Shown here piece by piece: positions 49,844 through 59,521 of a stretch of DNA of 64,000 bases. The notes under the pieces were generated by a model. That model ran no database searches. It had not been told where the DNA came from and was given only the letters and a program-made list of their open reading frames with translations. Origin of the DNA: Bacilli bacterium (lineage in GTDB: Bacteria > Bacillota_I > Bacilli_A > RF39 > UBA660); NCBI GenBank assembly GCA_017941235.1, contig JAGAWU010000020.1:1-64000 (forward strand), in the 5' to 3' direction. The position numbers were made by a program, and so were the translations under genes. The stretch's first letter is position 1, and the number at the start of each line of letters is the position of its first letter.

Positions 49844-51552
49844 TTTTTATAAGTTTCAACTAATCTCTGATAAAATCCTTTATCTACTATAGAAATAGAT
49901 TTAACAGCTAAATCAAATGATTTCTTATAATTTCCCTTAAAAAATAATTTTTCAGATTCTTTTAAGCCATTATTAATTTCAGAATAACTACTTCTAAATC
50001 TATTCCCATATACAATTGCGCCTTCTGCCATTTGTGCAGTCTTAATCATCTGATCAGTAGTACTATAAAGTTTTAAAACTAAATCTCTAGCAGTATCAAC
50101 ACGTATATTAAGTGTCTCAATTACAATTGGTTTTTTTTCTAACTCTTTTACAACTTCTTTGATTGCTTCATTAGCTTCACTTAATTGGACAAAATACTCT
50201 TCGGATATTATTGGAAGTTTATAACTATGTATCCTCTTCTTACTATTTTGTAAAAATTCTTCTATTTCTACTAATTGCTCACGAGCTCTTTGTTCATCAT
50301 CATACATATGACCAAGTGAATTTAAAGTATTATCAAGCGAATCTGACATATTTTTAAGTCTTACAGTAAGCTCTTCTATTTCTTTATGCAAAACAGAATA
50401 AGGTGTAGAATGTGCATCTAATTTAGCAAGAAGTTTCTTATAATCATCTTGAATAACTATAAGAACTTTTTTAGTTTCTTGGATGGAATTATAATCTTCT
50501 TCTTTCATATCATAATTATTTTTAATATTATCAAGTTGATTAAACACTTCATTAACTATTTTTTCAGTTTTACGAAGTTTAGAAGAAAAATCTTTTTCAG
50601 CCTCTTCATATACTTTTCTACTAAGTCTTTCTTTCTCAAAATCAATAAATAAAGAATCAAAATAATCAAGAATAGTTTTTAATTCAAACATACAATCTTC
50701 CAAATTTAAAACTTTAATCTTATCAACAATCTTATTTATATTATTAGTAGATTCTTCTACATTATAATCAATATTTAAATATTCAAGTGGATAACCATCC
50801 TCTTCCATCTCTAAAACAACATCTTTTACTTCTTTAATACGTTTAGGAATAAGCTCTTTTGCCATCAATATTAAGTCTGGTGTTTCCTTAACTACTATTT
50901 CCATGTGTTCTATCATAGCGTCTAGTGCCTTAACAATATGTACAACTTCAGTATACTCATTATTTTCCATAGCACTTTCAAATCCCAAGAAGTTCTTTTC
51001 AATATTCTCAAGCTGAAGACCGATAGCATCTTGAACATCATCATATAAATTAGTATGCTCCTGATATTCAGTATTTAATTTACGATATTTAGTTTTTAAT
51101 TTTGTAACAATACTACGATATTTTTCATCACTTAAAGTAATTTCTTTGATTTCTGATAGGAGTTGTTCACTAGATTCACGAACTTTATAAATCTCAAGTT
51201 CCGTTTTAGCAATCCTATAATCGCAATTTTCAAAATCCTTCTTTTCTATAAAAGTATCTATTTCAATAAGCATATCATCAATTTTAGGAATGCGCTCATT
51301 TTTTAGTACATCGTTTCTATCTTCCCATAATTTATATCTACTTTCCAAATCCTCATTCTTAATAATCGGTTCAACCTTTGAAAGTTCAAGCGTAATTGGA
51401 ATACTAGAAACTAGATTTTTTGATAAATCTAATTGATCAAGCATATTTTTATATCTTTTTAATTTCTTCTTCTTAAAAACTATAAGACTAATAATTAAAA
51501 ATAAAAGAAGAGCAAAGGAAATACTAATTATAATAATCATATTTTTATTCAC
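49840..51552 (-). CDS. ezrA: septation ring regulator EzrA
   Basis: Membrane-anchored inhibitor of FtsZ assembly and partner of GpsB and PBP1. About 570 residues (562 in B. subtilis): one N-terminal helix (IIIISISFALLLFLIISLIV), then an all-helical, spectrin-like cytoplasmic part with several coiled coils. The start is probably the GTG at 51552 behind AGAGGTGAT. The thiI-ezrA neighbourhood matches B. subtilis. The motif characteristic of the EzrA C-terminal patch is present as MAEGAIVYGNRFRSSYSEIN. Confidence 0.92.
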   Translation of the reverse strand: MNKNMIIIISISFALLLFLIISLIVFKKKKLKRYKNMLDQLDLSKNLVSSIPITLELSKVEPIIKNEDLESRYKLWEDRNDVLKNERIPKIDDMLIEIDTFIEKKDFENCDYRIAKTELEIYKVRESSEQLLSEIKEITLSDEKYRSIVTKLKTKYRKLNTEYQEHTNLYDDVQDAIGLQLENIEKNFLGFESAMENNEYTEVVHIVKALDAMIEHMEIVVKETPDLILMAKELIPKRIKEVKDVVLEMEEDGYPLEYLNIDYNVEESTNNINKIVDKIKVLNLEDCMFELKTILDYFDSLFIDFEKERLSRKVYEEAEKDFSSKLRKTEKIVNEVFNQLDNIKNNYDMKEEDYNSIQETKKVLIVIQDDYKKLLAKLDAHSTPYSVLHKEIEELTVRLKNMSDSLDNTLNSLGHMYDDEQRAREQLVEIEEFLQNSKKRIHSYKLPIISEEYFVQLSEANEAIKEVVKELEKKPIVIETLNIRVDTARDLVLKLYSTTDQMIKTAQMAEGAIVYGNRFRSSYSEINNGLKESEKLFFKGNYKKSFDLAVKSISIVDKGFYQRLVETYKN

Positions 51553-51702
51553 TCTTAAATCACCTCTATTATATATAATATATTTTACCACAAGAAGAGT
51601 ATATATTTCTACTTTTTTTGAATAATATTTTGTAATGATTAAAAATTAGCAACTTTTCTAATTATAAAAAAGCCATTTTACATAGGAAAATAGCCAAAAT
51701 AC

Positions 51703-51730
51703 TTGACTTTAAAGAATTTTTAAGTATAAT
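51703..51730 (+). promoter_or_regulatory. sigma-A-type promoter of rpsD
   Basis: TTGACT (51703-51708), 16 bases, TATAAT (51725-51730). A start around 51737 leaves a leader of about 165 bases. Confidence 0.75.
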
Positions 51731-51736
51731 TTATAT

Positions 51737-51890
51737 TGCATGTTTAACTTTAACAGCGAAGTTTAGAGTATTTTAAAGTGTTTTTCAATTAGGTTTAGTA
51801 ACCTTTTGCTGTTAGGCGAAAAAATAAGAAAAACTCCCTAAGATATGACTAACTTGTTTAATTAAATATGTAATTGTCAAAGAAATTAGG
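51737..51890 (+). ncRNA. probable S4-binding autoregulatory leader of rpsD
   Basis: The leader contains TAACAGC (51751-51757) facing GCTGTTA (51808-51814) and further short complementary stretches. In Bacillota, S4 represses its own mRNA through a leader structure that mimics its 16S site. The position and length fit; I have not folded it. Confidence 0.5.
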
Positions 51891-51900
51891 AGGAAAAAAT

Positions 51901-52503
51901 ATGGCAAGATATACTGGTCCAAGTTACAAACAAGCACGTAGTGTTGGATTCTCAATCAGTGAAACTGGTAAAGAATTAGCTCGTCGTCCTTATGCACCTG
52001 GACAACATGGAAAAGGTCGTAAGGCTAAATTATCAGATTATGGTACACAATTAAAAGAAAAACAAAAAGTTCGTTTTATGTATGGATTAAACGAAAAACA
52101 ATTCCGTAAAACATTTGAAGAAGCTGGAAAAATGAGCGGTATTCATGGTTATAACTTCTTAAAGTTACTTGAATCTCGTTTAGATAACATTTGTTATCGT
52201 TTAGGTTTCTCTACTACACGTCGTGGTGCTAGACAATTAGTTAATCACGGACATGTAACTGTTAATGGAAAGAAAGTTGATATTCCATCATACAGATGTA
52301 AACCAGGAGATGTAATCGCTATTAAAGAAGGATCTGTTGATCATAAAGCAGTTAAAGAATCTCTAGAAAAAGTTACTAAACGTGTTGAATTTGTTACATT
52401 TGATGCTAACAAATTAAGTGGTACATATGTAAGATATCCAGAAAGAAATGAATTAAATATGGATATTGATGAATCACTAATCGTTGAATTCTATAACAAA
52501 TAA
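51901..52503 (+). CDS. rpsD: 30S ribosomal protein S4
   Basis: Primary 16S-binding protein that starts 30S assembly. 200 residues from the ATG at 51901 (the in-frame ATG nine codons upstream lies before the AGGAGG). It begins [20 protein letters not shown] and carries the S4 RNA-binding domain ([20 protein letters not shown], then [20 protein letters not shown]). Its position near tyrS matches B. subtilis. Confidence 0.98.
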   Translation: MARYTGPSYKQARSVGFSISETGKELARRPYAPGQHGKGRKAKLSDYGTQLKEKQKVRFMYGLNEKQFRKTFEEAGKMSGIHGYNFLKLLESRLDNICYRLGFSTTRRGARQLVNHGHVTVNGKKVDIPSYRCKPGDVIAIKEGSVDHKAVKESLEKVTKRVEFVTFDANKLSGTYVRYPERNELNMDIDESLIVEFYNK

Positions 52504-52517
52504 AAAATAGAATAAGC

Positions 52518-52552
52518 AAAAAACTATTAACAAATGTTAATAGTTTTTTTTA
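52518..52552 (+). terminator. terminator of rpsD
   Basis: AAACTATTAA (52521-52530) pairs with TTAATAGTTT (52537-52546), then T-tract. Confidence 0.9.
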
Positions 52553-52691
52553 TTAACTTTAATATTTTATATATTAAAGTTTTAAATTTCCATATTTCAA
52601 ATTTCCCCATTATTAATTTTCTACATTAATTGTAAGTTATAATTCATAGGAATGATATCATATCCATCACAATATACAAAAAGATTGATAT

Positions 52692-53231
52692 CTATATGAC
52701 ATCAATCTTTTCAAAATAACAATTTGGAACTTCGAATCTAAGTTCTTCATTCTCAAAATCAGTTTTATTAAGTAGATGATGCATTATTCTAATAGGACCT
52801 TTATGTGAAACTATTAATATTTTTTTATCCTTATTTTTTTCTAACACATCATCAAGAAAATCCTGGCATCTATTTATGATACTACTTAATTTTTCAACAC
52901 CTCTATCACCTGAATCAAGTTTATAATCCCAATATTTTATATGATCAAAATCATCAGAAGATTTCCCTTCAAACTCTCCCATATCACGATCAATTAATCT
53001 ATTATCATTAACTATTAAACATTTATCAGCAACTAGTCCAAATGCAGTTTCTAATGTTCTAAATAAAGGAGATGTATAACAAATATCACATCCTAAATCA
53101 CAAATAGTTTCTCTTAATACTTTAACCTTATTAACACCATTAGTATTTAAATGAGTATTTTTCATAGATTGTATTACTTTTTGTCTATTTAAATCAGTCT
53201 CACCATGTCTTACTAAATATACAGTAGTCAT
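52692..53231 (-). CDS. histidine phosphatase family protein (phosphoglycerate mutase-like)
   Basis: 179 residues with the catalytic LVRHGETDLN, the second-helix region TSPLFRTLETA, the acid in RDMGEFEGKS and the second histidine in VSHKGPIRIM. Family members dephosphorylate sugars, nucleotides or other small phosphates; the substrate cannot be told from sequence. Last gene of the T-box-led deoC-tyrS operon, seven bases after tyrS. Confidence 0.88.
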   Translation of the reverse strand: MTTVYLVRHGETDLNRQKVIQSMKNTHLNTNGVNKVKVLRETICDLGCDICYTSPLFRTLETAFGLVADKCLIVNDNRLIDRDMGEFEGKSSDDFDHIKYWDYKLDSGDRGVEKLSSIINRCQDFLDDVLEKNKDKKILIVSHKGPIRIMHHLLNKTDFENEELRFEVPNCYFEKIDVI

Positions 53232-53238
53232 ATTTCAC

Positions 53239-54477
53239 CTAAAAAGAAATAACAAAATACTTTTTCTTTCCCCTTCTGATAATTACGTATTTCCCATCCA
53301 TTGCAACATCCTTATTAATAATTAACTCTAAATCAGTAGTTCTATCTCCATTTAGATAAATTGATCCATTAGTTATAAATTCACGAGCTTCTCTCTTACT
53401 AGAGCAAATTGAAGCCTCTACAAGTAAATCAACTATATTCTTATCTTCATTAATTTTATAAGGTTCAATACCATTAAAAGCTTGTTCAATTTCTTTAACA
53501 GATAAATTCTTAATATCACCACTAAATAGTGATTCACTAATTTTTAGTGCTACTTCAAAACTTTCTTTACCATGTAAATCTGTAATTATTTCTCTAGCTA
53601 GAGTTTTTTGAGCAATTCTTAAATGTGGAGCTTCATTATGTTCCTTCATAACATTTAATATCTCTTCAGGAGTTAAGAATGTAAATACTTTCAAATATTC
53701 TTCAACTTTAGTATCATCAGAATTAATTAAGTATTGATATAGTTCATAACTAGATGTTTTTTCTTCATTTAACCATAAAGCATTTCCTTCACTCTTACCA
53801 AACTTTTTACCAGTTGCATCTAATATTAATGGCATTGTAAATCCATATGCTTGTTTGCCTGTCATCTTACGAATTAAATCTACACCAGTAGTAATATTTC
53901 CCCACTGATCAGATCCAGCAGCTTGTAAAGTACAACCTTTTTCTTTAAATAAATGTAAATAATCATAACCTTGAATTAATGTATAAGAAAACTCTGCAAA
54001 TGTAATACCAGTATCAAGTCTTCTTCTAATTATATCCTTATCAAGCATATAGTTAACATTAATATACTTTCCTACATCTCTTAAAAAGTCAGTGAATGAA
54101 AACTCTTTCATCCAATCATTATTATTTACTACTTCTACATTATCTCCAACAATTTCTTTAACTTGTTTCTTAATTGCTTCAACATTTCTACTAACTGCTT
54201 CTTTAGAAATAATTTCTCTTTCACTAGTTGGTCTAGGATCGCCTATTAAACCAGTTGCACCACCTACTAAAAGTATTGGATTATGTCCAGCTTTAGCAAG
54301 TCTTTTAGCTGTTACTAAACTTGAATAATGCCCAATATGAAGACTATCAGCAGTAGGATCTGTTCCCCAATAAAAAGTAATCTTTTCATTGTTTAATTTA
54401 TCCTCTAAATCTTCTCCAGCTATATCTTTAACTAAGCCTCTCCATTTTAATTCTTCAAAAAAAGTCATATCTTCCAT
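53239..54477 (-). CDS. tyrS: tyrosyl-tRNA synthetase
   Basis: Class I synthetase that charges tRNA-Tyr. 412 residues with the HIGH motif in DSLHIGHYSS, the tyrosine-binding QGYDYLHLF and GSDQWGNITTG, the KFGKSEG (KMSKS-type) loop, and the C-terminal S4-like RNA-binding domain (CSSKREAREFITNGSIYLNG). Start is the ATG of MEDMTFF at 54477 behind GGAGG; the ATG two codons upstream is too close to that site. A T-box leader stands before deoC, the first gene of the unit, and would control tyrS through it. Confidence 0.96.
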   Translation of the reverse strand: MEDMTFFEELKWRGLVKDIAGEDLEDKLNNEKITFYWGTDPTADSLHIGHYSSLVTAKRLAKAGHNPILLVGGATGLIGDPRPTSEREIISKEAVSRNVEAIKKQVKEIVGDNVEVVNNNDWMKEFSFTDFLRDVGKYINVNYMLDKDIIRRRLDTGITFAEFSYTLIQGYDYLHLFKEKGCTLQAAGSDQWGNITTGVDLIRKMTGKQAYGFTMPLILDATGKKFGKSEGNALWLNEEKTSSYELYQYLINSDDTKVEEYLKVFTFLTPEEILNVMKEHNEAPHLRIAQKTLAREIITDLHGKESFEVALKISESLFSGDIKNLSVKEIEQAFNGIEPYKINEDKNIVDLLVEASICSSKREAREFITNGSIYLNGDRTTDLELIINKDVAMDGKYVIIRRGKKKYFVISF

Positions 54478-54479
54478 AA

Positions 54480-55115
54480 TCATTCCTCCATCATTCCTAT
54501 AGCATTACTAGTTCCTATTCTACTAACACCAAATTCTATATATTTTAAAGCATCCTCTTTAGTCCTAATACCACCTGATGCTTTAACTCTTAATTTATCA
54601 TTTTTATATTTATTTATTATTTCAATATCATCAAAACTTGCTCCTCTACTACCAAAACCAGTACTAGTTTTAATAAAATCAACTCCTGTTTCATTACAAA
54701 TCTCAGTCATCTTTATTATCTCTTCTTCAGTTAAATAACAAGTTTCAATAATTACTTTTAATATTTTATCTTTAGCAATTTTTCTAAGTTCATCTATTTC
54801 TCTTTTCACATAATCATAATTATGATCTTTTAAAAAACCAATATTAATAACCATATCTAATTCATCAGCACCATTATTAATTGCATCTTCTGCTTCTAAC
54901 ACCTTAACTTTAGTAGTATTAGCACCAAGCGGAAAACCAATAACAGTACAAACTTTTACATTAGTATTACTAAGTAATTTGCTTGCATATGAAACATAAC
55001 AAGGATTTACACATACAGTAGCAAAACCATATTTAATTGCATCATTACATAATTTTTCTATATCTTTACTAGAAGAAGTGCTCTTTAATAAAGTAGAATC
55101 TATATACTCATTCAT
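54480..55115 (-). CDS. deoC: deoxyribose-phosphate aldolase
   Basis: Class I aldolase that cleaves 2-deoxyribose-5-phosphate to glyceraldehyde-3-phosphate and acetaldehyde, linking nucleoside salvage to glycolysis. 211 residues with the Schiff-base lysine in FIKTSTGFG, the second lysine in VKASGGIRT, and the substrate region GFPLGANTTKVKV. It is placed between the T-box leader and tyrS, which is unexpected for a catabolic aldolase. Its TGA overlaps the start region of tyrS. Confidence 0.94.
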   Translation of the reverse strand: MNEYIDSTLLKSTSSSKDIEKLCNDAIKYGFATVCVNPCYVSYASKLLSNTNVKVCTVIGFPLGANTTKVKVLEAEDAINNGADELDMVINIGFLKDHNYDYVKREIDELRKIAKDKILKVIIETCYLTEEEIIKMTEICNETGVDFIKTSTGFGSRGASFDDIEIINKYKNDKLRVKASGGIRTKEDALKYIEFGVSRIGTSNAIGMMEE

Positions 55116-55137
55116 AAATACCTCCTAAATAAAAAAA

Positions 55138-55360
55138 AACGAATTATCAATCCATAAGGACGAATAATTCGCGGTACCACCTTAATTCATAGTATAACTA
55201 TGCGCTTAATACTTTAACGCAGTAAACGATTTTTCTCATAATGTGTAATTCATATATATCAACTTATCTATTTTCACCATCCATAGACTCTCTAAAACAA
55301 TTAATACATATTACTTTTCATTAATCACTGAAAACATTAACTATATTTTAACATTAATTT
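55138..55360 (-). promoter_or_regulatory. T-box leader (probably tyrosine) upstream of deoC-tyrS
   Basis: The minus strand carries AAGGTGGTACCGCG (55183-55170), the T-box antiterminator core that pairs with the tRNA acceptor end. It is followed by the terminator CGAATTAT/ATAATTCG (55140-55147 with 55164-55171) and a T-tract. Upstream are GGATGGTGAAAATAGATA, like the Stem I apical loop, and GAATTACAC, in which TAC (55247-55245) would be the tyrosine specifier codon. Antitermination on uncharged tRNA-Tyr would raise deoC, tyrS and the phosphatase. Leucine (TTA) in the same loop is the alternative reading. Confidence 0.9.
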
Positions 55361-55377
55361 ATAATAAATCAATAAAA

Positions 55378-55815
55378 TTATTTATTTTCTTTATCTTCTT
55401 TAGCCTTTTTATCAGCATTTTCTAATTTATTTAACACATTTTTAGTTACATCAATAGCTTTAAGTCTAACATCTTCAGCAGTTTTTTCTAAAACTGGAGT
55501 TCCCTTTTCTTTAGCTAAATCAACTAATTTTTGTGTTTCTCTTTTAACAAGTTTTGCTTTCTCTTTTGCTATATTTAATACTTTTTCCTTATCCAATTCA
55601 TCTATCTCTTTCTTTAATTTTTCGATTCTAATTTCAAATTCTTCTTGAATATCTTCTTTTTTTAGACTCTTAACTTTCTTCAAAAATTCATCAGTTTTAA
55701 TTTTTAAATCTTCTCTTGTTTCGCTACCTTTTTTAGGTGCAATTAAAATTCCTATTAGTGCTCCAATTCCAGCACCAACAACAAATTTTCCAAATCCTCT
55801 CTTACTCATCCTCAT
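55378..55815 (-). CDS. ytxH: YtxH-domain protein
   Basis: 145 residues: an N-terminal glycine-rich membrane-like segment (GFGKFVVGAGIGALIGILIA, then PKKGSETRED), the hallmark of YtxH, then a long charged helix. The family is linked to general stress in Bacillus; function is unclear. Overlaps ytxG by 14 bases, as in B. subtilis where ytxG and ytxH are adjacent. Confidence 0.88.
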   Translation of the reverse strand: MRMSKRGFGKFVVGAGIGALIGILIAPKKGSETREDLKIKTDEFLKKVKSLKKEDIQEEFEIRIEKLKKEIDELDKEKVLNIAKEKAKLVKRETQKLVDLAKEKGTPVLEKTAEDVRLKAIDVTKNVLNKLENADKKAKEDKENK

Positions 55816-56095
55816 CTTCCTCTCTTTTTTTACGTTTTTTTCTTAATACACTAGGAAATATACTATTAGCTTTTTTAATTATGGAAGTTGTTAAATAATT
55901 AAAACCGTAACCAACTTTATCAATAGCCTCAAATAAATCATCTAATGATTTAACTTTAGATTGAACATCATCAAGTATAACATCCGTTTTATCCAAAAGC
56001 TTTATCAATCTAATTCCTACTACTGAAAATACCACCAAAATCATAATACCAGCTAAATATAGTAATACTTGTAGTGCTACAATAAGTGTATCCAT
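55802..56095 (-). CDS. ytxG: YtxG-like DUF948 protein
   Basis: 97 residues, one N-terminal membrane helix (VALQVLLYLAGIMILVVFSV), then a helix with TDVILDDVQSKVKSLDDLFE, typical of DUF948. The basic, acidic tail (KKRKKREEDEDE) ends it. Partner gene is ytxH. Confidence 0.85.
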   Translation of the reverse strand: MDTLIVALQVLLYLAGIMILVVFSVVGIRLIKLLDKTDVILDDVQSKVKSLDDLFEAIDKVGYGFNYLTTSIIKKANSIFPSVLRKKRKKREEDEDE

Positions 56096-56116
56096 TTTAT
56101 CTCTCCTTTATTCTTA

Positions 56117-57262
56117 TTATTCATACATAGAATCAATTAAATCAAATAAGTTATCACTATCAGTTGTACTATCACTATCTTTATCCTTTACAATAACTTT
56201 ATCTGAAGAATTATCTTCTCTTGTATCTTCCGAATCTCTTTCAATAATTTTTGGTAATTCAACCGTATTATTAGTTTTTAAAAATGAAACATCCTCATCA
56301 TCATTATTTGAATTTTCTTCTTGAAGTTTACTAATTCTAGTATTCTTTTCAGCATCGATATAATCTTCATTATATTCAAGACCTAAATCCTCAAAATATT
56401 CTACAGCATCTCCTACAGTAAGATTGTTTACTTCAGGTGTATTTTCTTCACTTGTTAAATCTAAAAGCATATTATCGTCTTCTTTTTCTTCTTCAATAGA
56501 ATAACTTGATTCAGAATTTCTATGAAGTCCTACATTATCACCTATATCATCAGTTAGATTTCCATATGCCTTTCTTCTTATATCATCAATATTTATCTTA
56601 TCATGATTAATAGAAGTTGTAATCCTAATCTCTCTCTTTGGTTTCTCCATAAATCTAGTATCTTCAACAATACCATAAACAGGAGAAATAATTGGAGATG
56701 GTTTGAATATTTCTTTCGCCTTTTCTTTCTCATAATTACCATATTCATGAGGTGTATAATTTTCTAAATAACTCTCTTTTTTACTAGCTTGATAAAGCTT
56801 AACAGGTCTTTCAACAACCTCTTCCTTTTGTACAACCTCAGGCTTTACTTCCGGCTCAATATATTCTTCTTCAATTACATCATCATAATTAACTGTATCA
56901 GTTCTTTTTCTAGTAACTTCAGAAATAGGTGGAAGTTCTGGATAAGTATTCTGAGAAATCAAATCATCGTCATCAACCATAGTAATTTTAACTTCTTGAT
57001 TTCTATTTAATAATTCCGAATCATTGTTTTTAACTTCTAAATCCACTTCATTAGTATCAACCTTATCCCTAGGTACAATTCTTTTTGCTATAGGTTTTTG
57101 TTCTTCATAAACCTCATTTTCTTCATCATCCTTAGAAATAATTGAAGGTTTTACTTTTTTTACTTTTTCTTTCTTCTCTTTTTTTGGTTTTTGCTCTTTT
57201 TCATCTATCTCAACATATTCTTCTTCAAAAAGTGCATTCTTTAGTTTATCTAATAGTTTCAT
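56117..57262 (-). CDS. large acidic, mostly disordered protein of unknown function
   Basis: 381 residues from the ATG at 57262 behind GAGGTG. Almost wholly charged low-complexity sequence, with an amphipathic N-terminal helix (KLLDKLKNALFEEEYVEIDE) that could touch the membrane and a short motif SPVYGIVEDTRF near residue 200. Short linear motifs of this type occur in disordered tails of Bacillota division and translocase proteins, but I cannot assign it. It lies between ytxG and a lipoprotein gene, all on one strand with tiny gaps. Confidence 0.7.
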   Translation of the reverse strand: MKLLDKLKNALFEEEYVEIDEKEQKPKKEKKEKVKKVKPSIISKDDEENEVYEEQKPIAKRIVPRDKVDTNEVDLEVKNNDSELLNRNQEVKITMVDDDDLISQNTYPELPPISEVTRKRTDTVNYDDVIEEEYIEPEVKPEVVQKEEVVERPVKLYQASKKESYLENYTPHEYGNYEKEKAKEIFKPSPIISPVYGIVEDTRFMEKPKREIRITTSINHDKINIDDIRRKAYGNLTDDIGDNVGLHRNSESSYSIEEEKEDDNMLLDLTSEENTPEVNNLTVGDAVEYFEDLGLEYNEDYIDAEKNTRISKLQEENSNNDDEDVSFLKTNNTVELPKIIERDSEDTREDNSSDKVIVKDKDSDSTTDSDNLFDLIDSMYE

Positions 57263-57273
57263 ATAACACCTCA

Positions 57274-57945
57274 CTAGTCATTACTACTAATATCTATCCT
57301 ATCATCATCTGGCATAGAAGAATCTTTATCATTACTTTTATCAAATTGTTCTATATAATCAAGATAATTTGAAGTAGTTTTTTTAGTAGTAAATATATTA
57401 AAACTTTCTTCTTTATAACTCAAAACATTATCTCCTATTAAACTTTCTAATACTTTTTTATTATACTTTAACGAAGAAAGTATCTCACTAATATTAAGCA
57501 CTGTCGTATTTATATGCTTCTTACTAGTATATACTTCTATTTTACCATAATTATAAACAGCTTCAACAAAATATTTATTATTTGACTTATTTATTTCCAA
57601 ATAACCATTCTTTTTTTTGTTTTTTGATTCTATTTTTTTTGAATAATAACTACTACTATCCACTTTAAAAGTGTTTTTAGCTTTATTAAAATAACCAACA
57701 GCATCTACATATATATAGTATTCATTACCATACTCATCCTTAAGTACAGTATTATAATCATTTTTATTTATTACTTTAAGAGTATTAGGAACATAATAAG
57801 AATACCCACTAAATGAAATATTACTAAGTTTATTATTCTCCAGCAATACATTATCAATAATACTGTCAATACTATTAATATTTATAGAAGTACATCCACT
57901 AACAATTAATATAGTAAACAATATTAAAAGAATACGTTTTTTCAT
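57274..57945 (-). CDS. predicted lipoprotein, function unknown
   Basis: 223 residues. Signal peptide KKRILLILFTILIVSGC with lipobox VSGC, so it is lipid-anchored outside. The mature part alternates strands (KVINKNDYNTVLKDEYGNEY, VEAVYNYGKIEVYTSKKH) and ends in a Ser/Asp-rich tail. It lies 11 bases upstream of the disordered-protein gene, so the two are probably one operon. Confidence 0.78.
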   Translation of the reverse strand: MKKRILLILFTILIVSGCTSININSIDSIIDNVLLENNKLSNISFSGYSYYVPNTLKVINKNDYNTVLKDEYGNEYYIYVDAVGYFNKAKNTFKVDSSSYYSKKIESKNKKKNGYLEINKSNNKYFVEAVYNYGKIEVYTSKKHINTTVLNISEILSSLKYNKKVLESLIGDNVLSYKEESFNIFTTKKTTSNYLDYIEQFDKSNDKDSSMPDDDRIDISSND

Positions 57946-57984
57946 TAAATCACCTACTCTAATTTATTATATCAAAATTTATTC

Positions 57985-58608
57985 TCACTTACTAGCTTTT
58001 AAATGATAAATTTTGTTACCTTTTTTCATAAACTTGTCTTCATACTCAGTAGTTATACGTTCAGGTATCATCGTATTTAAATCAAAACTTACTTCACTTA
58101 AAGCATAACCATAAAGACTAAGCATTTCTATTGAATAAATGAATAAATTTTCATTATCCGTCCTTTGCTCTATTATTTTTTTATCTTTAAAAATCTTATC
58201 ATATTTTTCTAAAAATATATTACTTGTAAGTCTTCTAGTATTATGTCGAACTTTAGGCCAAGGATCTGAAAAATTCAAATAAAGTAAATCAACTTCCTTT
58301 GAAAAAACTTCATCTATTTCAAGCGCATTTAGTCTAATAACCCTTAAATTATCTAAACCTTCTGGAATATTTGGCAAACTACGCGCTAAAACATTATCTT
58401 GCTTTTCTATTCCAATATAATTAATATTTTTATTAGCTTTAGCATTTTCAACAATAAATTTTCCCATTCCCATACCTATTTCTATATATATAGGATTATC
58501 ATTGTTAAATACTTTACTCCATTTACCTTTATAATCTTTAGGATTTAAAACTATATATTTAGAGTTTTCAATTATTTCTTCTTTATTTTTAATATTTCTA
58601 AGTCTCAT
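57985..58608 (-). CDS. trmB: tRNA (guanine-N7)-methyltransferase
   Basis: Makes m7G46 in tRNA. 207 residues with the SAM-binding IEIGMGMGKFIVENA near residue 38, the ALEIDEVF region and the TrmB signature NFSDPWPKVRHNTRRLTS, ending in a TEYEDKFMKKGNKIYHLKAS motif. Located near ytxGH as in B. subtilis. Divergent from the 69-residue gene upstream. Confidence 0.95.
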   Translation of the reverse strand: MRLRNIKNKEEIIENSKYIVLNPKDYKGKWSKVFNNDNPIYIEIGMGMGKFIVENAKANKNINYIGIEKQDNVLARSLPNIPEGLDNLRVIRLNALEIDEVFSKEVDLLYLNFSDPWPKVRHNTRRLTSNIFLEKYDKIFKDKKIIEQRTDNENLFIYSIEMLSLYGYALSEVSFDLNTMIPERITTEYEDKFMKKGNKIYHLKASK

Positions 58609-58687
58609 ATAAAATCTCCAATCAACATAAATATAATATCATATTTTTACATTTTAGCATACAATATAAAGAGGATGTGACTTAAAA

Positions 58688-58897
58688 ATGAATTACGGAA
58701 TACCTGTTAATCCTTTTGGAATAATACCAGAAAATATAAATACAAAACTATTAGAAGAAGAATTAAATCAAATAAAGAAAACTCTAGCTTATTTAGAAGA
58801 AAGAATTAAAGTACTAGAAAATAAGGAAATAAAGAAGGATATACCAAAATTTATGAATAGTGATATTAATAAAAATGAAGGATTTTATATGATTTAA
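58688..58897 (+). CDS. small coiled-coil protein, unrecognised
   Basis: 69 residues starting MNYGIPVNPFGIIPENINTK; the Pro/Gly-rich first 17 residues are followed by a heptad-like helix (LEEELNQIKKTLAYLEERIK). GAGG lies 12 bases upstream. The layout is similar to small spore-coat or coat-associated proteins of Bacillota, but there is no firm match. It ends at a bidirectional terminator. Confidence 0.65.
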   Translation: MNYGIPVNPFGIIPENINTKLLEEELNQIKKTLAYLEERIKVLENKEIKKDIPKFMNSDINKNEGFYMI

Positions 58898-58928
58898 AAA
58901 ACACTTTAATTATTTTAAAGTGTTTTTA
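58896..58928. terminator. bidirectional terminator
   Basis: AAAAACACTTTAA (about 58897-58909) pairs with TTAAAGTGTTTTT (58915-58927). Convergent genes on both sides. Confidence 0.92.
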
Positions 58929-59390
58929 CTATTCTTCTTCTATTCTATAAATATCATCATCACTAATATTATTTATATCTTTTAATTCATTTTCAAAATA
59001 ATTAGTACAAGTATCACCTAATATTCTAGCAAGTCTTTTAGGATCATAATCAAGATGTTCATTTAAGAATTTATAAAATGAAACTGCTAAATAATCAGTT
59101 AATTCATCTTGTAATTTAATAATATCTTTTAAATAATTTGAATTGATTTCTTTATTTTCCATTTTATCACTCTCTTTTTCTAATTTATAAAACTTTGGAA
59201 CAATTATAATATTATCACGATTTGTATTACATATCTCATCTAATTCATAAATACTAATTCTGTAATACTTTGATGAAGAATTACTACTTTCATTATCATA
59301 AATACCTAAAGGTCTAAGCATTCTTCTTTCTATATACATGTCATTACCATCATAATAAACATTTAAACTAACAACATTTGATTGATTCAC
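58929..59390 (-). CDS. unrecognised 153-residue protein
   Basis: Begins MNQSNVVSLNVYYDGNDMYI. The N-terminal half alternates strands and polar loops; the C-terminal half is helical with LQDELTDYLAVSFYKFLNEH and YDPKRLARILGDTCTNYFEN. No membrane segment or known motif. Divergent from the FemAB genes at 59522. Confidence 0.65.
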   Translation of the reverse strand: MNQSNVVSLNVYYDGNDMYIERRMLRPLGIYDNESSNSSSKYYRISIYELDEICNTNRDNIIIVPKFYKLEKESDKMENKEINSNYLKDIIKLQDELTDYLAVSFYKFLNEHLDYDPKRLARILGDTCTNYFENELKDINNISDDDIYRIEEE

Positions 59391-59521
59391 TACATCAACC
59401 CCTATTCTAATATGATTATATTAAAGAAAAGAAAATATGTCAATTACTCAATATTACAAGATTTATTTAATTTTATTTATTAAATATGGTATACTAGTAA
59501 CAGATATAGAAATAAGGTGAA

